DNA of 64,000 bases from Strongylocentrotus purpuratus (Eukaryota; Echinodermata; Echinoidea; Camarodonta; Strongylocentrotidae). How positions within the stretch are numbered: position 1 is the stretch's first letter; each line of letters begins with the position of its first letter. The notes below the pieces were generated by a model. The model did not search any database. It was not told the DNA's origin and saw only the letters and a program-made list of their open reading frames with translations. The translations under genes were made by a program, and so were the position numbers. This document shows, one piece after another, positions 48,001 through 58,815 of the stretch. The stretch is taken from contig NW_022145605.1 of the NCBI RefSeq assembly GCF_000002235.5, positions 30,925,274 to 30,989,273 on the forward strand, read 5' to 3'.

Positions 48001-49350
48001 GCTACATGATCAATTTTTTTGATCCATTCCACACCTTTTCTTTCACAATGCAATCGGATGACCAGAACTCACCTTTATCTTTGATGAAAAATGAGTTTCA
48101 TTGAATAATTGAGGAAGCACCTGCCAGATGACTTTGTTAGAAATGTACAGCTGAGTGTTGGGCAGAAAGAAATATCTGTATTAAAATCCAGCTCTTCCCA
48201 CCCTTGTGTTGTGCGCAGCAAGCGGGCTCACAATGTGCATTGAGGGAATATAACCTCCATTGAGGTTTCAGTTGATATATTTTTAGTCCAAGCAACAAAC
48301 TCTTGGAATGAATTAAAGCCAGTGCTCTAGTTCCATGGGTGGAACTTAAAGAATTAAAAGAAAAGGCTTTTAAAAATCTGGTATAGGCTCTATCGACTTT
48401 ATGATACTGTATAGTGAATGACATGTAGAGCATAAAAGATTGAGTTGTGGTTTGTATTGAACCTACATGTAATTAGAACTGAGCTTAAGTTGTCCATGTT
48501 GTCTTTTTTTTTGCTAATAGCAAGATGGTCTGAATCTCGAGAACATTGGTCAGACTCTTGAGCTAGGGGTCAGTCAACACAGCATCCTCTGTCCAGTAAC
48601 GCCTGTCTTTGCTCTGTTGGAACTGGAGAGACTACAGAACCTTGTCATGTCATGTGAGGTGAGTGCACTTTAAGGGTCCCTCAAAAAACATGTAAGGCGC
48701 AATGTATGATCCTTGGGGGTTGACACAATCCCATTGTGTCTAGTAAAGTGAGTGAACCTAGAAAACCATGTAAGGTGCAAAGAATGATCCTTGAGGGTCG
48801 ACACAAGATAGATCAGGGAGTGAAAAAGGTGGCTTTTGGGATTTAAACGTGTTCGTTCCACACAAAAAAACTAACGACTGACTAATCTACTCGTTATCCT
48901 CTTTCTTTTTCTTTTCTACAGACATGCGTCAACTATCGCACATCAAACAAATGCCCTAAAATGTTGATTTGATCACAAATTCAATAGAAAACAAAGGTTA
49001 AAACATACTTGAAGAGAAAAATATTCTCAAAAAGAATGAAACGCTGATAATACCAAAATATCAACAACAAAAACCTACTTGTAAATAAACTATAGGTCCT
49101 AATATGGAAAAAAAAACAGCCTGAGGAATGTACATTTCTGCATTGGAAGTGTGTCTCGCGTGGTTGTAAATTTCGTTTTAATGAATTCCTTTTTTTTTTG
49201 CTTGGAATTCTTTTTTTTGGTCGCACAAGGTTGGCAGCTCTGGCTAAGTAGTTCGTTGCACACAAAAAACTAACGACGAACTAATCAACTTATTTCCCTC
49301 TTTCTTTTTCTTTTCTACAGACATGCGGATTCCTGCATATTGTGATATAG
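38912..49350 (+). CDS. RPAIN: RPA-interacting protein, seven coding exons
   Basis: Escorts replication protein A into the nucleus (RIP-alpha/RPAIN family), so it supports DNA replication and repair. Coding exons 38912-39004, 44710-44904, 45823-45880, 46345-46456, 47468-47531, 48521-48658 and 49321-49350 have GT-AG borders and consistent phases. They predict 229 residues (human 219). N-terminal PSWKDAYRKRCFDRLRGSRESLL matches the family's conserved WKExFRxRCxxRxRxxRxxLL block. An acidic Glu-rich helix (97-136) containing ISEYE follows. The cysteine-rich zinc-binding end has CPLC (148, 151), FCSCG (165, 167), LCP (198) and SCETC (219, 222). The ATG has A at -3 and G at +4. Intron 1 is 5.7 kb and full of elements; introns 4 and 6 hold duplicated exon sequence. 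Confidence 0.9.
39343..39812. mobile_element. 470-base MITE in RPAIN intron 1, TTCAG duplication
   Basis: CAGTAGGGGCGCTGGTCC at 39343 is mirrored by GGACCAGCGCCCCTACTG ending at 39812. TTCAG flanks both sides (39338-39342 and 39813-39817). Subterminal GAGGATCGTC and GTCCTCAAAAAT motifs also repeat in inverted form. A second nested inverted pair (GGCGATGCAAAAAACGGATTC at 39479 against GAATCCGTTTTTGGCATCGCC at 39631) suggests an element within an element. Confidence 0.85.
40019..42290. mobile_element. 2.3 kb TIR element in RPAIN intron 1
   Basis: TTAGTAGAT..CTAG at 40019 and its inverted counterpart ending 42290 share ACTTTTTCACAGGTTTCAC, then GGATTAGTGCTGTA-type text and clusters of GTTCGGTTCGG (40128-40190; 42135-42190). 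TIRs are about 110-120 bases and imperfect. No transposase frame. A further inverted pair lies inside at 40780-41944. Confidence 0.7.
40780..41944. mobile_element. Inner foldback element with GTGAAGC motif cluster
   Basis: TGCAAGGGTCACTCTGTGGC and CTGGACCCACCCTCCTCAG at 40785-40823 reappear inverted at 41901-41939, giving TIRs of about 48 bases. Inside, GTGAAGCTT/GTGAAGCCT occurs near 40919 and 40951 and at least nine times in 41540-41780. This includes two tandem units with TGGCGAAACAGTGGTGAAGC. Confidence 0.7.
42540..42610 (-). repeat. Dispersed repeat D2, short fragment
   Basis: TATATGGGACTACACAAATG and GTACTTACCTTGATTTCCT correspond to the reverse complement of 47845-47900. A fragment of the D2 family. 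Confidence 0.55.
42920..43285 (-). repeat. Dispersed repeat D1, copy 2 (inverted)
   Basis: Reads as the reverse complement of 62020-62395 (GATTTAGCTCATGATGCAAT, TATAAACCTTTAGGTCGGTC, TATCAAGATATTTATGA, CATCACAGACACTGATAACA-like text near 43235). About 365 bases. Confidence 0.75.
43926..44511. mobile_element. Probable hAT-type MITE in RPAIN intron 1
   Basis: TAGGGCTGCGACGAGTAGTC at the left and a right end reading on the minus strand TAAGGCTGTGCACAACC. The TAGGGCTGCRACGA start is typical of nonautonomous hAT elements. Subterminal ACTACTCGGGTACGATT and TGTACTCGGGTACCTCATT are related. An 8-bp duplication is not evident. The inside holds poly-A runs. Confidence 0.5.
44525..44655 (-). repeat. 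Repeat shared with 47730-47850 (inverted)
   Basis: TTACTCAGCCAGTAACATTT, CAAATGACATTTATTTGTAAT and TTTGATTCTGTGAGAATTCA are inverted at 47733-47842, where they adjoin a D2 copy. Confidence 0.65.
44710..44904 (+). CDS. RPAIN: RPAIN coding exon 2
   Basis: 65 codons, phase 0 at both ends, acceptor TTGCCAG, donor GTAGGT. Completes the RCFDRLRGSRESLL block, then a Ser-rich linker (SPSSSQSTASPSSRIGSSPGS) and MEEEWRLLTREDPSFA. Confidence 0.85.
44926..45216 (-). mobile_element. tRNA-derived SINE
   Basis: On the minus strand, a tRNA-like head (45214 to 45143, 72 bases) with GTGCCGT/GCGGCAC acceptor ends pairing over seven positions (one G-T) and GTGGTTAAGTGG as an A-box-like segment. GGTTCGAGACC forms the B box. 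It is followed by a body and an (ATT)n tail at 44930-44950. RNA polymerase III would transcribe such an element from the internal A and B boxes. Confidence 0.75.
45823..45880 (+). CDS. RPAIN: RPAIN coding exon 3
   Basis: 58 bases, phase 0 to 1. Encodes LIEDELDLREELQEELMKE, the acidic helix. Acceptor CTTCAG, donor GTAGGA. Confidence 0.85.
46345..46456 (+). CDS. RPAIN: RPAIN coding exon 4
   Basis: 112 bases, phase 1 to 2. Encodes MSIISEYETSLRLEEEQLQD and the first zinc knuckle CPLCQR. Acceptor TTCTAG, donor GTTTGT (weak). The tail of this exon is repeated three times downstream. Confidence 0.9.
46524..46886 (+). pseudogene. Three decayed tandem copies of RPAIN exon 4
   Basis: 46524-46603, 46675-46761 and 46812-46886 each match the exon 4 tail (CTGAGG.TA.GAGGAAGAGCAG, GTCAACCATTTC, GGCTC..T, TGCCCTCTCTGCCAAAGG). 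Unit spacing is about 140-150 bases, so exon and following intron were copied together. Copy 1 keeps the CPIC codons but has an in-frame TAG. Copy 2 changes both Cys codons to Ser. Copy 3 turns the second Cys codon into TGA yet keeps the donor-like AAAGGTTTGT. None looks usable. Confidence 0.8.
47060..47175 (+). pseudogene. Possible LINE C-terminal scrap in intron 4
   Basis: One frame reads QFKTCLKTHLFKIAFDD and a stop. This resembles the last residues of many CR1-like LINE polyproteins (FKxxLKTHLF). Too short to classify. Confidence 0.35.
47468..47531 (+). CDS. RPAIN: RPAIN coding exon 5
   Basis: 64 bases, phase 2 to 0. Encodes NWLLMNKGIVFCSCGLRIDTA, the second zinc knuckle. Acceptor follows a TTTTTTCTCTCTCTATTTAG tract; donor GTAAGT. 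Confidence 0.9.
47730..48090 (+). repeat. Dispersed repeat D2, copy 1
   Basis: TAGTCCCATATACATCTTTC, ACTTTACCAAGACTGG.CCAA and CCAGAACTCACCTTTATCTT recur at 49630-49830 (same strand) and at 62393-62600 (inverted). Confidence 0.8.
48521..48658 (+). CDS. RPAIN: RPAIN coding exon 6
   Basis: 46 codons, phase 0. Encodes QDGLNLENIGQTLELGVSQH through LCPVTP to LVMSCE. Acceptor GCTAATAG, donor GTGAGT. Confidence 0.9.
48851..48972 (+). other. RPAIN: Duplicated last 3' splice site and alternative RPAIN terminal exon
   Basis: 48851-48928 matches 49250-49327: both have GTTCGTT.CACACAAAAAA, CTAACGAC, then CTCTTTCTTTTTCTTTTCTAC-AG and ACATGCG. Splicing here gives SCE-TCVNYRTSNKCPKMLI and a TGA at 48970-48972. 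This preserves the SCETC motif but replaces the normal GFLHIVI end by 15 different residues. Confidence 0.7.
49321..49350 (+). CDS. RPAIN: RPAIN coding exon 7 (terminal)
   Basis: Nine codons TCGFLHIVI and TAG. With exon 6 it gives SCETCGFLHIVI, the same length and Cys spacing as the vertebrate end (SCLACDTWAVIL, from memory). I therefore prefer it over the upstream alternative. Confidence 0.8.
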   Translation, partial: TCGFLHIVI

Positions 49351-49624
49351 CATAGCATCCTGGCGAGGGGGATGGACAAGACAACCGTCTGCAGCTAGTA
49401 TTACATCTGCTGAGAGCAAGAAGGGCATTAAATGGGATCATTTAATACAGCCTTAAAGGTATAGACCAGTTTTGAAAACGCCCCCTCTCAAAAATGAAAT
49501 GGAAGCTCCTATTACAAATCATGTGAAAGAATATGTTTCGACTAATACGTGATGATACAAATTTTGCCGGGAAACCGCCTATGATTGTCAAGTTGGTAAA
49601 TTATCATATCTATCCGGCCTGGAT

Positions 49625-49830
49625 GGATATAGCGTAGTCCCATATACATCTTTCTGTGTACAGTGCTTGTAACTTTACCAAGACTGGCCCAAATTTCTTA
49701 TCATTTTGATGATTCCAGAACCTTGCAGTATATATCAATACTTATATGCTAGATGATCAACCTTTTCTGATTGATTCCACAACGTTTCTTTCACAATTCA
49801 ATCGCATCACCAGAACTGGCCTATACCTTT
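49625..49830 (+). repeat. Dispersed repeat D2, copy 2
   Basis: Matches 47880-48090 for over 200 bases, ending CCAGAACTGGCCTATACCTTTAA. Lies in the RPAIN 3' UTR or just beyond. Confidence 0.8.
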
Positions 49831-51100
49831 AACACCCTTTTGGCATTCAACAGAGTAATATCTTGTAAATATATTGTGAATAATCGATGGACTGACCTTG
49901 ACATTGGTATTTATATCTATTAGCGATGTACCTGTTAGAAACAGTACTACATGTGGAGAAACGCATTGCAGCATGTTTTTTTGAGGTGGTAATGAGTATC
50001 AGATATGTGTTGATTATGTTGATGGTGTTGATTTGCAATGTTGTGGCGTCATGAAAATTGCTTTGATTATATGAAAAATGAACCACATTCTAAAATAGAA
50101 ATAATTCATGTTTGCAAGTGCTTTAGTTAATATGCACTGCATGCTGGTTAAGTAGGAATCGGATAGAGAACAAGACTTTTCTAGTTCATTATCACATGCC
50201 AAAATTATGCCTCAAAATTTGGTAAGATTGTAAAAGAAATATTTAAAAATTACTAGAGATAAGGCTTTTACCTTGGGTTAAACAACATACACAGAAACGC
50301 CAGAATTGTTTAGATTCTAATGAATATGTGTTTGTTGTGCTAATTAACGATTATTTCCCCTTGAATCAGTCAGATATGGTAATACATACAATGTATTCCA
50401 GCATGAAACTGCAATTGTCAGTGGGAATTACACTGTATTTTCATAATGATCAAGTTCATTTAGAATGGGTCATGATTGCTGGAGGGAATCTGAAGTAGGT
50501 TCTAACTTTGCATAGATCCGTAAAAAAAAAAAATAAAACTTACTAAATTGAAGAAGAAACGTTCAAGGTGTAAATGAGTTTGAAATCAAAATCGGAAGGC
50601 AGTATAGTTTGTATCGCTTCAAATTCATTCGTCATAGATGGCAGCTGTTGCTTTATGTAGTAGTGTAGTTGATGCCCATAGCATTTTGACTTGCCTCTTG
50701 ACTTATTTTATTTACTCTTTTGTTGGCTAAATATATATAAAACTATCATGCCACTTGCCATTTTATGTACATTATGCTGAAACCATCAGACACGAGTAGT
50801 GTGAAAACTGTAATTACGTTTATGGTGTGTTCAAACTTCAGATATATGTTTGACTTGGTCATCGGGTTTGTGGTTTAAAGGAAAGGCTACGCTGTTCCTA
50901 ATCAGAATCATTTGTATACTATGTGTTGGGTCATAGAATTGTGAATATAACTGAAAGTGTCCTTAATATCCTCTCAGTACGTTTGTGTGTGCTTGTAATG
51001 AATTGCAATGTACATCCGTGTTCTTTGTAACCTTAAAAAAAATGAACATTTTGAATATTCATGTTGTTTGTAATATGACTTTTTGTATCAAGAGAGGTTG
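49831..51100. other. Probable RPAIN 3' UTR or intergenic DNA
   Basis: No exon or repeat recognised. I cannot place the poly-A site; several AATAAA-like matches exist in AT-rich DNA. Confidence 0.35.
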
Positions 51101-51104
51101 ACCA

Positions 51105-51252
51105 GGGACCCATTTCATAAAGCCTTTTTTCAATGACAAATGACAAAAATCAGTGACAAGTCGGCTGATAACCAATCAGAGGCAAGGATTTCAGTAGCTT
51201 ATAACAAAAGCTGTCATTTGTCACTGATGACAAGTTTTGTGAAACGGGTCCC
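51105..51252. mobile_element. 148-base MITE with GGGACCCRTTTCA termini
   Basis: GGGACCCATTTCATAAAGC at the left; the right end on the minus strand reads GGGACCCGTTTCACAAAAC. Inside are inverted ATGACAAATGACA/TGTCATTTGTCA segments, giving a long stem. Confidence 0.8.
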
Positions 51253-51759
51253 AGTTTTCAAGAGCTATGAACAGGGTTGGTTTCATTGCCACCAAAAATT
51301 GAAGCACAAGGTATTATGGACTTCAATCTCTGCAACAACACTGATGTTCTTTGGAAGACGTGAAAGGGAAATCATACCCTAATAGCAAACTACTATATTA
51401 GAAAGAAAGAAGGAAAATTAGAGAAGCATACTGGTGAGAAGGTTGGACAAAAGATAAGAAAGTGATGAGTTGTTTAACGTTTTAATCACTAAACGTAGGG
51501 CACTTCAAATTGGCTGAATCGGTACAGTAATGTCACTCCGATGAAGTGCCGGACAACTTTCCTGCTTGTTGCAAATTACAAAATTACTAGAATGTCAATT
51601 TTTTGAAATAAATGATTAGGGAGTATCTTTTCTCTCTAGAGAATCTTTAATAATATACTATTTTGAGTAGTGCCCAAAGGGAAAAAGCACTTGGGAGAAA
51701 AACAGAAATTAATGGGATTTTTTGTACACAACAAACAGGGGAGTTATCCACGACTACCC
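51253..51759. other. No feature recognised
   Basis: AT-rich intergenic DNA. Confidence 0.35.
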
Positions 51760-52036
51760 GACACTCCAGTAACCAAATTGCCGATTCGAGATTCGCATAC
51801 CGGTAGTTTTAGTGATCTCAAGTTTCAAACACTCATAACTTTCTTATCATTTCAAATAAATTCTCATAAATATAATTGTACAATTTTCAAACCCTATGAC
51901 ACTCCAGTAACCAAATTGCCGATTCGAGATTCGCATACCGGTAGTTTAAGTGATCTCAAGTTTCAAACACTCATAACTTTCTTATTATTTCAAATAAATT
52001 CTCATAAATATAATTGTACAATTTTCAAACCCTATT
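51760..52036 (+). repeat. Two tandem copies of a 138-base unit
   Basis: GACACTCCAGTAACCAAATT starts at 51760 and 51898. The copies differ at only two or so positions (AGTTTTAG/AGTTTAAG, TTATCATTT/TTATTATTT), so the duplication is recent. Confidence 0.95.
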
Positions 52037-55000
52037 TGTATATTCATTGTAGCTGGGTATGTATGTATATTTCTTACCATCATAAAAGTTTGTGTATATT
52101 TCATGATTGAATATAGTTGAACTTGATTATGAAGTCATGAGTCGTTTGATCATCCCAACACACTCAAAATGGTAAACTAAGAGTGTATGTCTATGAATTT
52201 ATTTTTTGTTGTTCAATAACACACGTGCCAGAGAAGAATATGATTTATTTAATTTCAAAATATTTTCAGATATGCGTTTATAGATGAAGATTTGAAAAAA
52301 TTATTTTGTTTGTACTAATTATGTGCCTGAAATGTTTGTTTCAATTAAAGAATATTTTTATAAGCAGAAGATGTCTTGGTCAGCATGTGTTATTTACGAG
52401 CTGTTCTGAAAGGGCAACGCAACCCTTGTAATAATTTCATTGGTATGGAAACAGAAAAATAAGAGAAATGGAGTGACGAAAGTTTGAAATAAATCAGGCC
52501 AATAAGAAGGGAGTTATGAATGTTTGAAATGTGAGATCACTAAATCCATGCGAATCTCAAATTGGCAAATTCATTCGGTGGATTGTGACGTAGTCATGGG
52601 ACAATTCTCCCGTTTGTTGTGTATACAAATATTAACATCTCTTTTTCTCCCACGTGCCTTCTCACTTTGGGGGCGGGGGCACTTTGTCACAATGACATCG
52701 AACTAGCCAATTTGAGGTGCCAATAAGTATGGGGTGTTCAACTTTCAAAAATTCATTAATTTCTTATTTCTTATCTGATTTCATTCGTACTTTCACCAGT
52801 CTACCTCTCTGATTTCTCTGCTTTCTTTTGGAGTAGTTGTCGTTTAAATCCCGTCTGTACTAGTTTGGCCAGGGGCATTAGACCTCCCTGCAAGGGCAGG
52901 TGGTTATCTCATCAAATCAGCTCTCAATTAACATAAGAAAAAGGGATCATGGGGGACCAACAGGCACCGATTTAGCATTGCTTACTTGCTATATGGAGGG
53001 CGCAAGTAGCTGTAGCTACATGTATAACTAGTGCAGTGGGGCTTTAAGGTGTTATTTTCCTTTTAAAGGGATCTAGTCAGGGAACTTCGGTAATGCACGA
53101 AGTAACTGGGGAAATTTAAAAAAAAGGTGGTAAATGTAATGGAAAATGGGAGAAAAAAATAGGTTGGGGAGGGATAGAGGTGAGAGATTCCAAAATAATA
53201 GGTGAAAGAGTAAGTGAGGAAGATTGAAAAGAAAATGTGAGTACATGGAATAAGAAAAACAAATGAGGCCACAGTGAATAACAACATAACCAAGTAAATA
53301 AATTACTTTATAAACTGATTTATTTCTCATAATATCCTTATATCTTTAATGTACAATTTTCTTCATTTCATATGAACGTGAAATCAAATTTATGCAAATT
53401 GTAATTAAAAACCGCATTTTATAAATGTCCGACAAATCACTGCGAGATGTATTGCTGCATTCATTTCTTTATACATATCTTACAAACTGAAGTCATTCAA
53501 ACAATAAAATGTAATGCACATGTATAACAACATCATTATAATTTTACTTTTTTTCATGGCAACCTACAAATTAATAGTAGCTATTGGGTTTCGACCAGTT
53601 TAATCCTTTCAGGACAGGATTTATTTTGGGGGGATAAATTGATCACATATTGTTATTCAAATTGGCAACAATAATATGTCTTTCATCGCTACAATGATAA
53701 AAATAAACTGCCCTGTCTCTGAACACGAGTCACAGACGAGAATGTTCTTGAAATTTTTTTATTGAAAATCAAAGATTTTTAATCTCCCACATGTTGCCAA
53801 TTCAAGGAATTTAAAAACTTATTTTCCTTTTCAAAATTCCTAGCATCAAATGCAATTATAGTCAAGAAACAAAAATGGATGCAGTTTGTGTATACAGTGT
53901 ATCTGGTATATTTTTTGGGGGGCTCTGAATCAAACGTTATTTAGCCAATTCTGAAAATGTGGAGGAACTGTCACGAAAAGGTTAATATCCCAGTCGAACT
54001 AACACAACAAAAGATTATTGAAATCCATTTTTTTTTGGGGGGGGGGGGTTGATGTAAGGGCAGTTGTAGTGCAAACACTAACCTGACAAATCCTAGACCC
54101 ATTCACAATCTGTACCCCCTCCTGAACAAAATAAAATCAGTGTACGATCTTCAAAAGATCAGAGCGTACCAAACTCTTGAAACGACATGAAGCCACTTTA
54201 TCAAGGAGAACACCACCGCTAATGGACCAACATAAAACAGTAATTCACACAGATGGTCCTGATTTTGTTGATAATTGACCTGTTTGGAGGGAGCTTGACA
54301 GATGTGACTGGGGTACAGTATGAAGTTTTTATAATGCTTTTCTAAATACAGGTATATGTGTAAAAAGTAAATTCAATATAATTTCTAAAAGCATGGTTCA
54401 AGGATTGCTGTTGGATCACGGATTGCTCTGAAGATTGGGGATACAACATGCAAACAATAACACAAAAAGATGAATTTCATCTAGCCTCGTAGTTTTACAA
54501 GGCAACGATTATAATCACAGCATACCAGTATTTATATTTTGAAAATATGGTTGAGAATACCAAACAAAATTTAGGTAGAGAGGAGGCAATATTTTCTTGT
54601 TTTACACATAGGGATCATAAAGGGATTTTGAATAAAATAATCTGCTCTGGGTGGCTATTGATTGGAAAAAAGAAAAAAAAGATTATTGAACCTACATACC
54701 TCCTACATTATATATAATCATTATAAATATGTTTAATATCAAGAATATCATCTGACCTTATGAATATAAACTATATCAGTTGAGGACTTTCATTGTCCCA
54801 TTCCATAGAAATTATAGCCCCCCCCCCAAAAAAAAAAAAGAATTAAAAAAAAAAAAAGATTAATACCACTGAAATTGCTCCATAGTTCAAGGATAAACTG
54901 ACAGAGAAATAATTGATTTACCTCACTATCTTTGGAAGCTTGTAGGATGCTCCGTCAAAAGAAAATTAATTTCCCTCTAAAAAAAAGATGAATAAAACAT

Positions 55001-56365
55001 AACACAATGGGCCTTTATTATAAACACAGCCTCTCCGCATACATATGCAGACATACCTGTATGTGTACCAAGAAATGAATGAATATCTAGTATATAACAC
55101 AAATATGTAAATAAACGGTATCATACTTCTTAGCAATTCACTTTGGCTATACACACAATCATACAAACAATATATTAAATAAATGTGCAGATTATATTGC
55201 AAATGAAATACACAATGCTTCTGTTTTTTCTGTACATTGATAACGATATAAAACACCCAACATAAAACACACACCTGGAGATGGCATTCATTTTGTTATA
55301 TTAAAACTGATAATTTCATTTAGGAATGTTTCCTTTCATACAGTGTTGTTATTAGATTGTAAATGAAACTGTCGTTCTATATTCCTCTGCTATTCTCACA
55401 TTATTGTATATATCACGTGGTACATTACATGTACAATTAATCTTCATACTTAAACAGAACAAATGATATTATATAACCTCTATTAACAAATGATTTTCCT
55501 TACAGTGAAAAAAACACACACACACATGGGGTAAAATAACAAATAGAGAAATCTTCAAAGTTTCTGACAGCCTCCGGCAATAATGACGCAGCCACTCCCA
55601 TGAAGTGAACAGGGGTGATAGTGAGCACTACAATTTTATTTTCCCTCAACCATACCACAAATAAAATAGGGGGATGTGAGTTGGTCTGTTGGCCAAGGTT
55701 TGAAACTGAGTCACATCTTTCCCCAGATTCGAATAATATCTGATTGATATGCATCTGTAAGAACCCAAGTACACACACAGATAATACCAGAATGCAGCAA
55801 AAATACAAAACATTGTATTACGAAGTGCGTTAGTAATTGTCAATATAAATGTATGTAAACATTCGTTTTCTTCAATGAAAATCGAGAACATCAAAATTGC
55901 AATAAGATATAGATATATATAAGATATCGTGTTGTGCAGTGACATTTGATCTTTTTGTTCTTGGAGATGTAAGTTGTAATGCATCACATTATCAAAAACA
56001 AAGGAATACACAGTTTTAGTTTTGTACTGGTGGATTAAGTACCCAAAGGATTAAGTATGTATAGGATATGAATGAGATGACCAGCTTTATATTGACTGCT
56101 TGGAACGAGAAGGGTCAAACTAACACAGAATAACGCCCTTCTGGCTCCAAACACACAATACGTTCCATTAATATACCGACACAAACAATTACATTTGAAT
56201 CAATAGTGACAAAATATTAAATGATCGTAGGTTCTGACGGGAAATTTGACACCGCTCGGGTATTCACAGGATACCAGATGTTATACACATTGCTGAGAGT
56301 AATCTATATCTTACTTTTAAGACTCGCATGTTTTAGACGCATTATGCAGTATTGCAGTTACCACC
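52037..56365. other. Intergenic and probable TBC1D10 3' UTR
   Basis: About 4.3 kb without a supported gene. Poly-A and poly-G runs at 54030-54050 and 54824-54860. The minus frames (53063-53330, 54966-55274, 55500-56011) show no domain or codon bias. Confidence 0.4.
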
Positions 56366-56697
56366 CTAAAGAGGTGTTGCAAAAAATTTGCGATCAATTG
56401 CCAATCCCCAAAATCAAGCACAAGTCTTACGATTAATTGCAAATTTGCAATTGATCGCAACTCACCTTTCTTACAACGCCCCATTAGTAGGGGAGAGAGA
56501 GAGAGAGAGGGGGGGGGGGGGTAGAGAATAAAAGCTAGATCTAGTTAACTTTAATTTAATTGTTAAAGAATCCTAACAAAATCCTAGGAAATTTAGGAGA
56601 TTGTTGCAAGAAAGTTGAGTTGCAATCCATTGCAAATATCAGTTGCAAATTGTGCAACTTGCAATCAATCGCAACTTTCTTGTAACACCCCCATTAG
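56366..56697. mobile_element. MITE with GGTGTTGCAA..TTGCGATCAATTGC termini
   Basis: CTAAAGAGGTGTTGCAAAAA and TTTGCGATCAATTGC at the left are mirrored by GCAATCAATCGCAAC, TTTCTTGTAACACCCCCATTAG at the right. An additional internal copy of the right end (56448-56487) shows a nested or partial duplication. A GA microsatellite and poly-G run lie at 56494-56522. Confidence 0.75.
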
Positions 56698-58647
56698 ACT
56701 TCAAAAGAAGTTTATCTAAATGAATGGCTTCCTTTGTGAAATCCCTTTTTTTCTTTGTCTTTTTGCAGCATGTTAGACATTAAACGCATCTCCTTGAATT
56801 ACCGAGTGATGGCGATCCCCCATGAGAACCCCACAACCCTAGAATTTACGTTGAATCAAAATAATTGGCAAGAAAAAGAAACCTTGCTATTATACAATCA
56901 AACCTACTCCACACAGACCACTAATCTATAAAATTCTTTGCCATCTATTGTTAGTCTTGTCTTTGTTTCAACAGAGTGGCTAGGGAATCAGTAACCTTGA
57001 ACAATGAGTTCTTTAATCCCCATCACACATCTCAATATGATTGCACAATTCCAAATATAAATCTCTGAGATGATGAAGGTGTTGGTGCTGTTGTTGTTCA
57101 ATTAAAACCTAAATAAATAGAATCTGCACGCGTTCATAGCCAGATACGTCGGAGGCAAAATGAGCAATTACATGTACCACAGTCGAAGGTATTTTATCCA
57201 CCATCAACAACTTTACTATTTTATTCCCAATTCATGAATGTTTCTTCCTGACCTATGGTCGAAAAACTATCAAATTCGTGTATGATAGCATCACTATGGA
57301 TAGAATCTGATTTAAGTGCATGAATTAGTTGTTGCTATGTTTGGCAAGCATCTGTTACCCTGAAGTGAGGGTAGAATTTGAACACCTCAGTAAAATGGGC
57401 CCACGTTCATAAACGTTGACAAGGCATACAAAAAGTCAAAGTTAAAACCTGGTTGAACTTAGTCCATTGATTTATGAAGTGCCACGTGTCGAAATCTTTT
57501 TATTTTCATAGAATTACTATTGTTCTAAATCAAAAATCCAATGACTACAGTCACGTAATGAATCTAGACATGAAATGAAATAGGAAATGGATTTTAAATG
57601 TCAGTGACTTCTGTTTGTTCATGTATTTTAATTTAGACTTCTACCATGAACAGTCAAGCTGGCTTAGTGGCCACCTCTCTGTAAGTGATCATGTATTGTC
57701 TCTCCCTCGAGAAAGGAATGTGTGTTGTAGAACCTTTCTCTCGCAAGGTCACCCGTCTACTGTGGCCAACTTCTTGGTTTCCTCAACAGACAGATTTAAA
57801 TTTGGTTTTAATAGGATGCAGAGATTCACACTTGGCATTTCATACATCAATGAAACAAAATTACATTTACTCCCTGAATCCCGGACTAAGCTTAGTCAAT
57901 TATAAACATTTTGACAAAAAGGGTGAGCATGGTGTTTGTGAATACAAAACATTAACTTTTTTTTAGAAGCCAGATAATCATCAAAAGTTTGCAAAAAACA
58001 GATAGGCATGGTGTCTGTGAGAGTGTCATCTCAACAGGAAAATATCAACATACTCATTAAAACATAGCACCATTTACTTGTAACTCTACACTACATATGC
58101 ACCATGCACGGACCAAGAAACAGTACGATTATGATAGAATAAAACAAATATAATTTTTCTTTAAATAATATAAATATGAAGAAGAAGCCTTACAAATAAT
58201 ATTTCACAACATAAATTTGTGAGCATTGTATATTTCTTATAAATGATATACAGCCAACGTACGGCTCTAGAAGAAACATATACTGATATAGACCAATTCT
58301 TGGGATTAAGTTCAAAATAAAAAATCTAGTAAGCCAGTTTTTAATACCGATAGTACGATTCCCTTCCCCTATAAAAACAGTTGCAATATGAAGGGAAGTT
58401 GACACAAATAAAATATCTTGTGGGCAACTTGCATTTTATATAATTTCATCAAATTATGTAGTAATGAGAAATTTGAATTAAACTGTATGCAGAAAGATGA
58501 CAAACAAAACAAGAATGGGAATCACTTAAATGTTCATATTGCTTTAGGGAACATTAAATTCAACATCTGTATAGCTTCTGTACAATTTTTTTGCCCTCCC
58601 CCTTTCCTGCGCCCCCCCCCCCCCTCCCCTTCAGATCTTTGCTATTT
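56698..58647. other. Unassigned, minor MITE-like stretch
   Basis: 57395-57490 (GGGCCCACGTTCATAAACGT to GATTTATGAAGTGCCACGT) resembles a small foldback. Poly-C run at 58612-58624. No gene seen. Confidence 0.35.
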
Positions 58648-58815
58648 ATTGACCGATTTTGACCAAAATTGGCATGTCTTTGTCCCATCATGTATTTTAC
58701 AATAATGCATAGTCAAATTTATGATATCTACTGTGTTCTGAATTTTTGTCTAATTAATGATGCAAATTTGTTCAAGGAATTCTCATTTTTTCCTGTTTCC
58801 CCCTCATTTATGGAG
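58648..58815 (+). repeat. Dispersed repeat D3, copy 2
   Basis: GACCGATTTTGACCAAAATT through GTCTAATTAATGATGCAAAT and CCCCCTCATTTATGGA, matching 12330-12500. Confidence 0.65.

Noticed and set aside
48137..48433. 98-codon minus frame in RPAIN intron 5
   Set aside because: No coding bias. The plus strand has a faint LINE-tail-like NSWNEL..LKELKEKAFK phrase, too weak to report as a feature.
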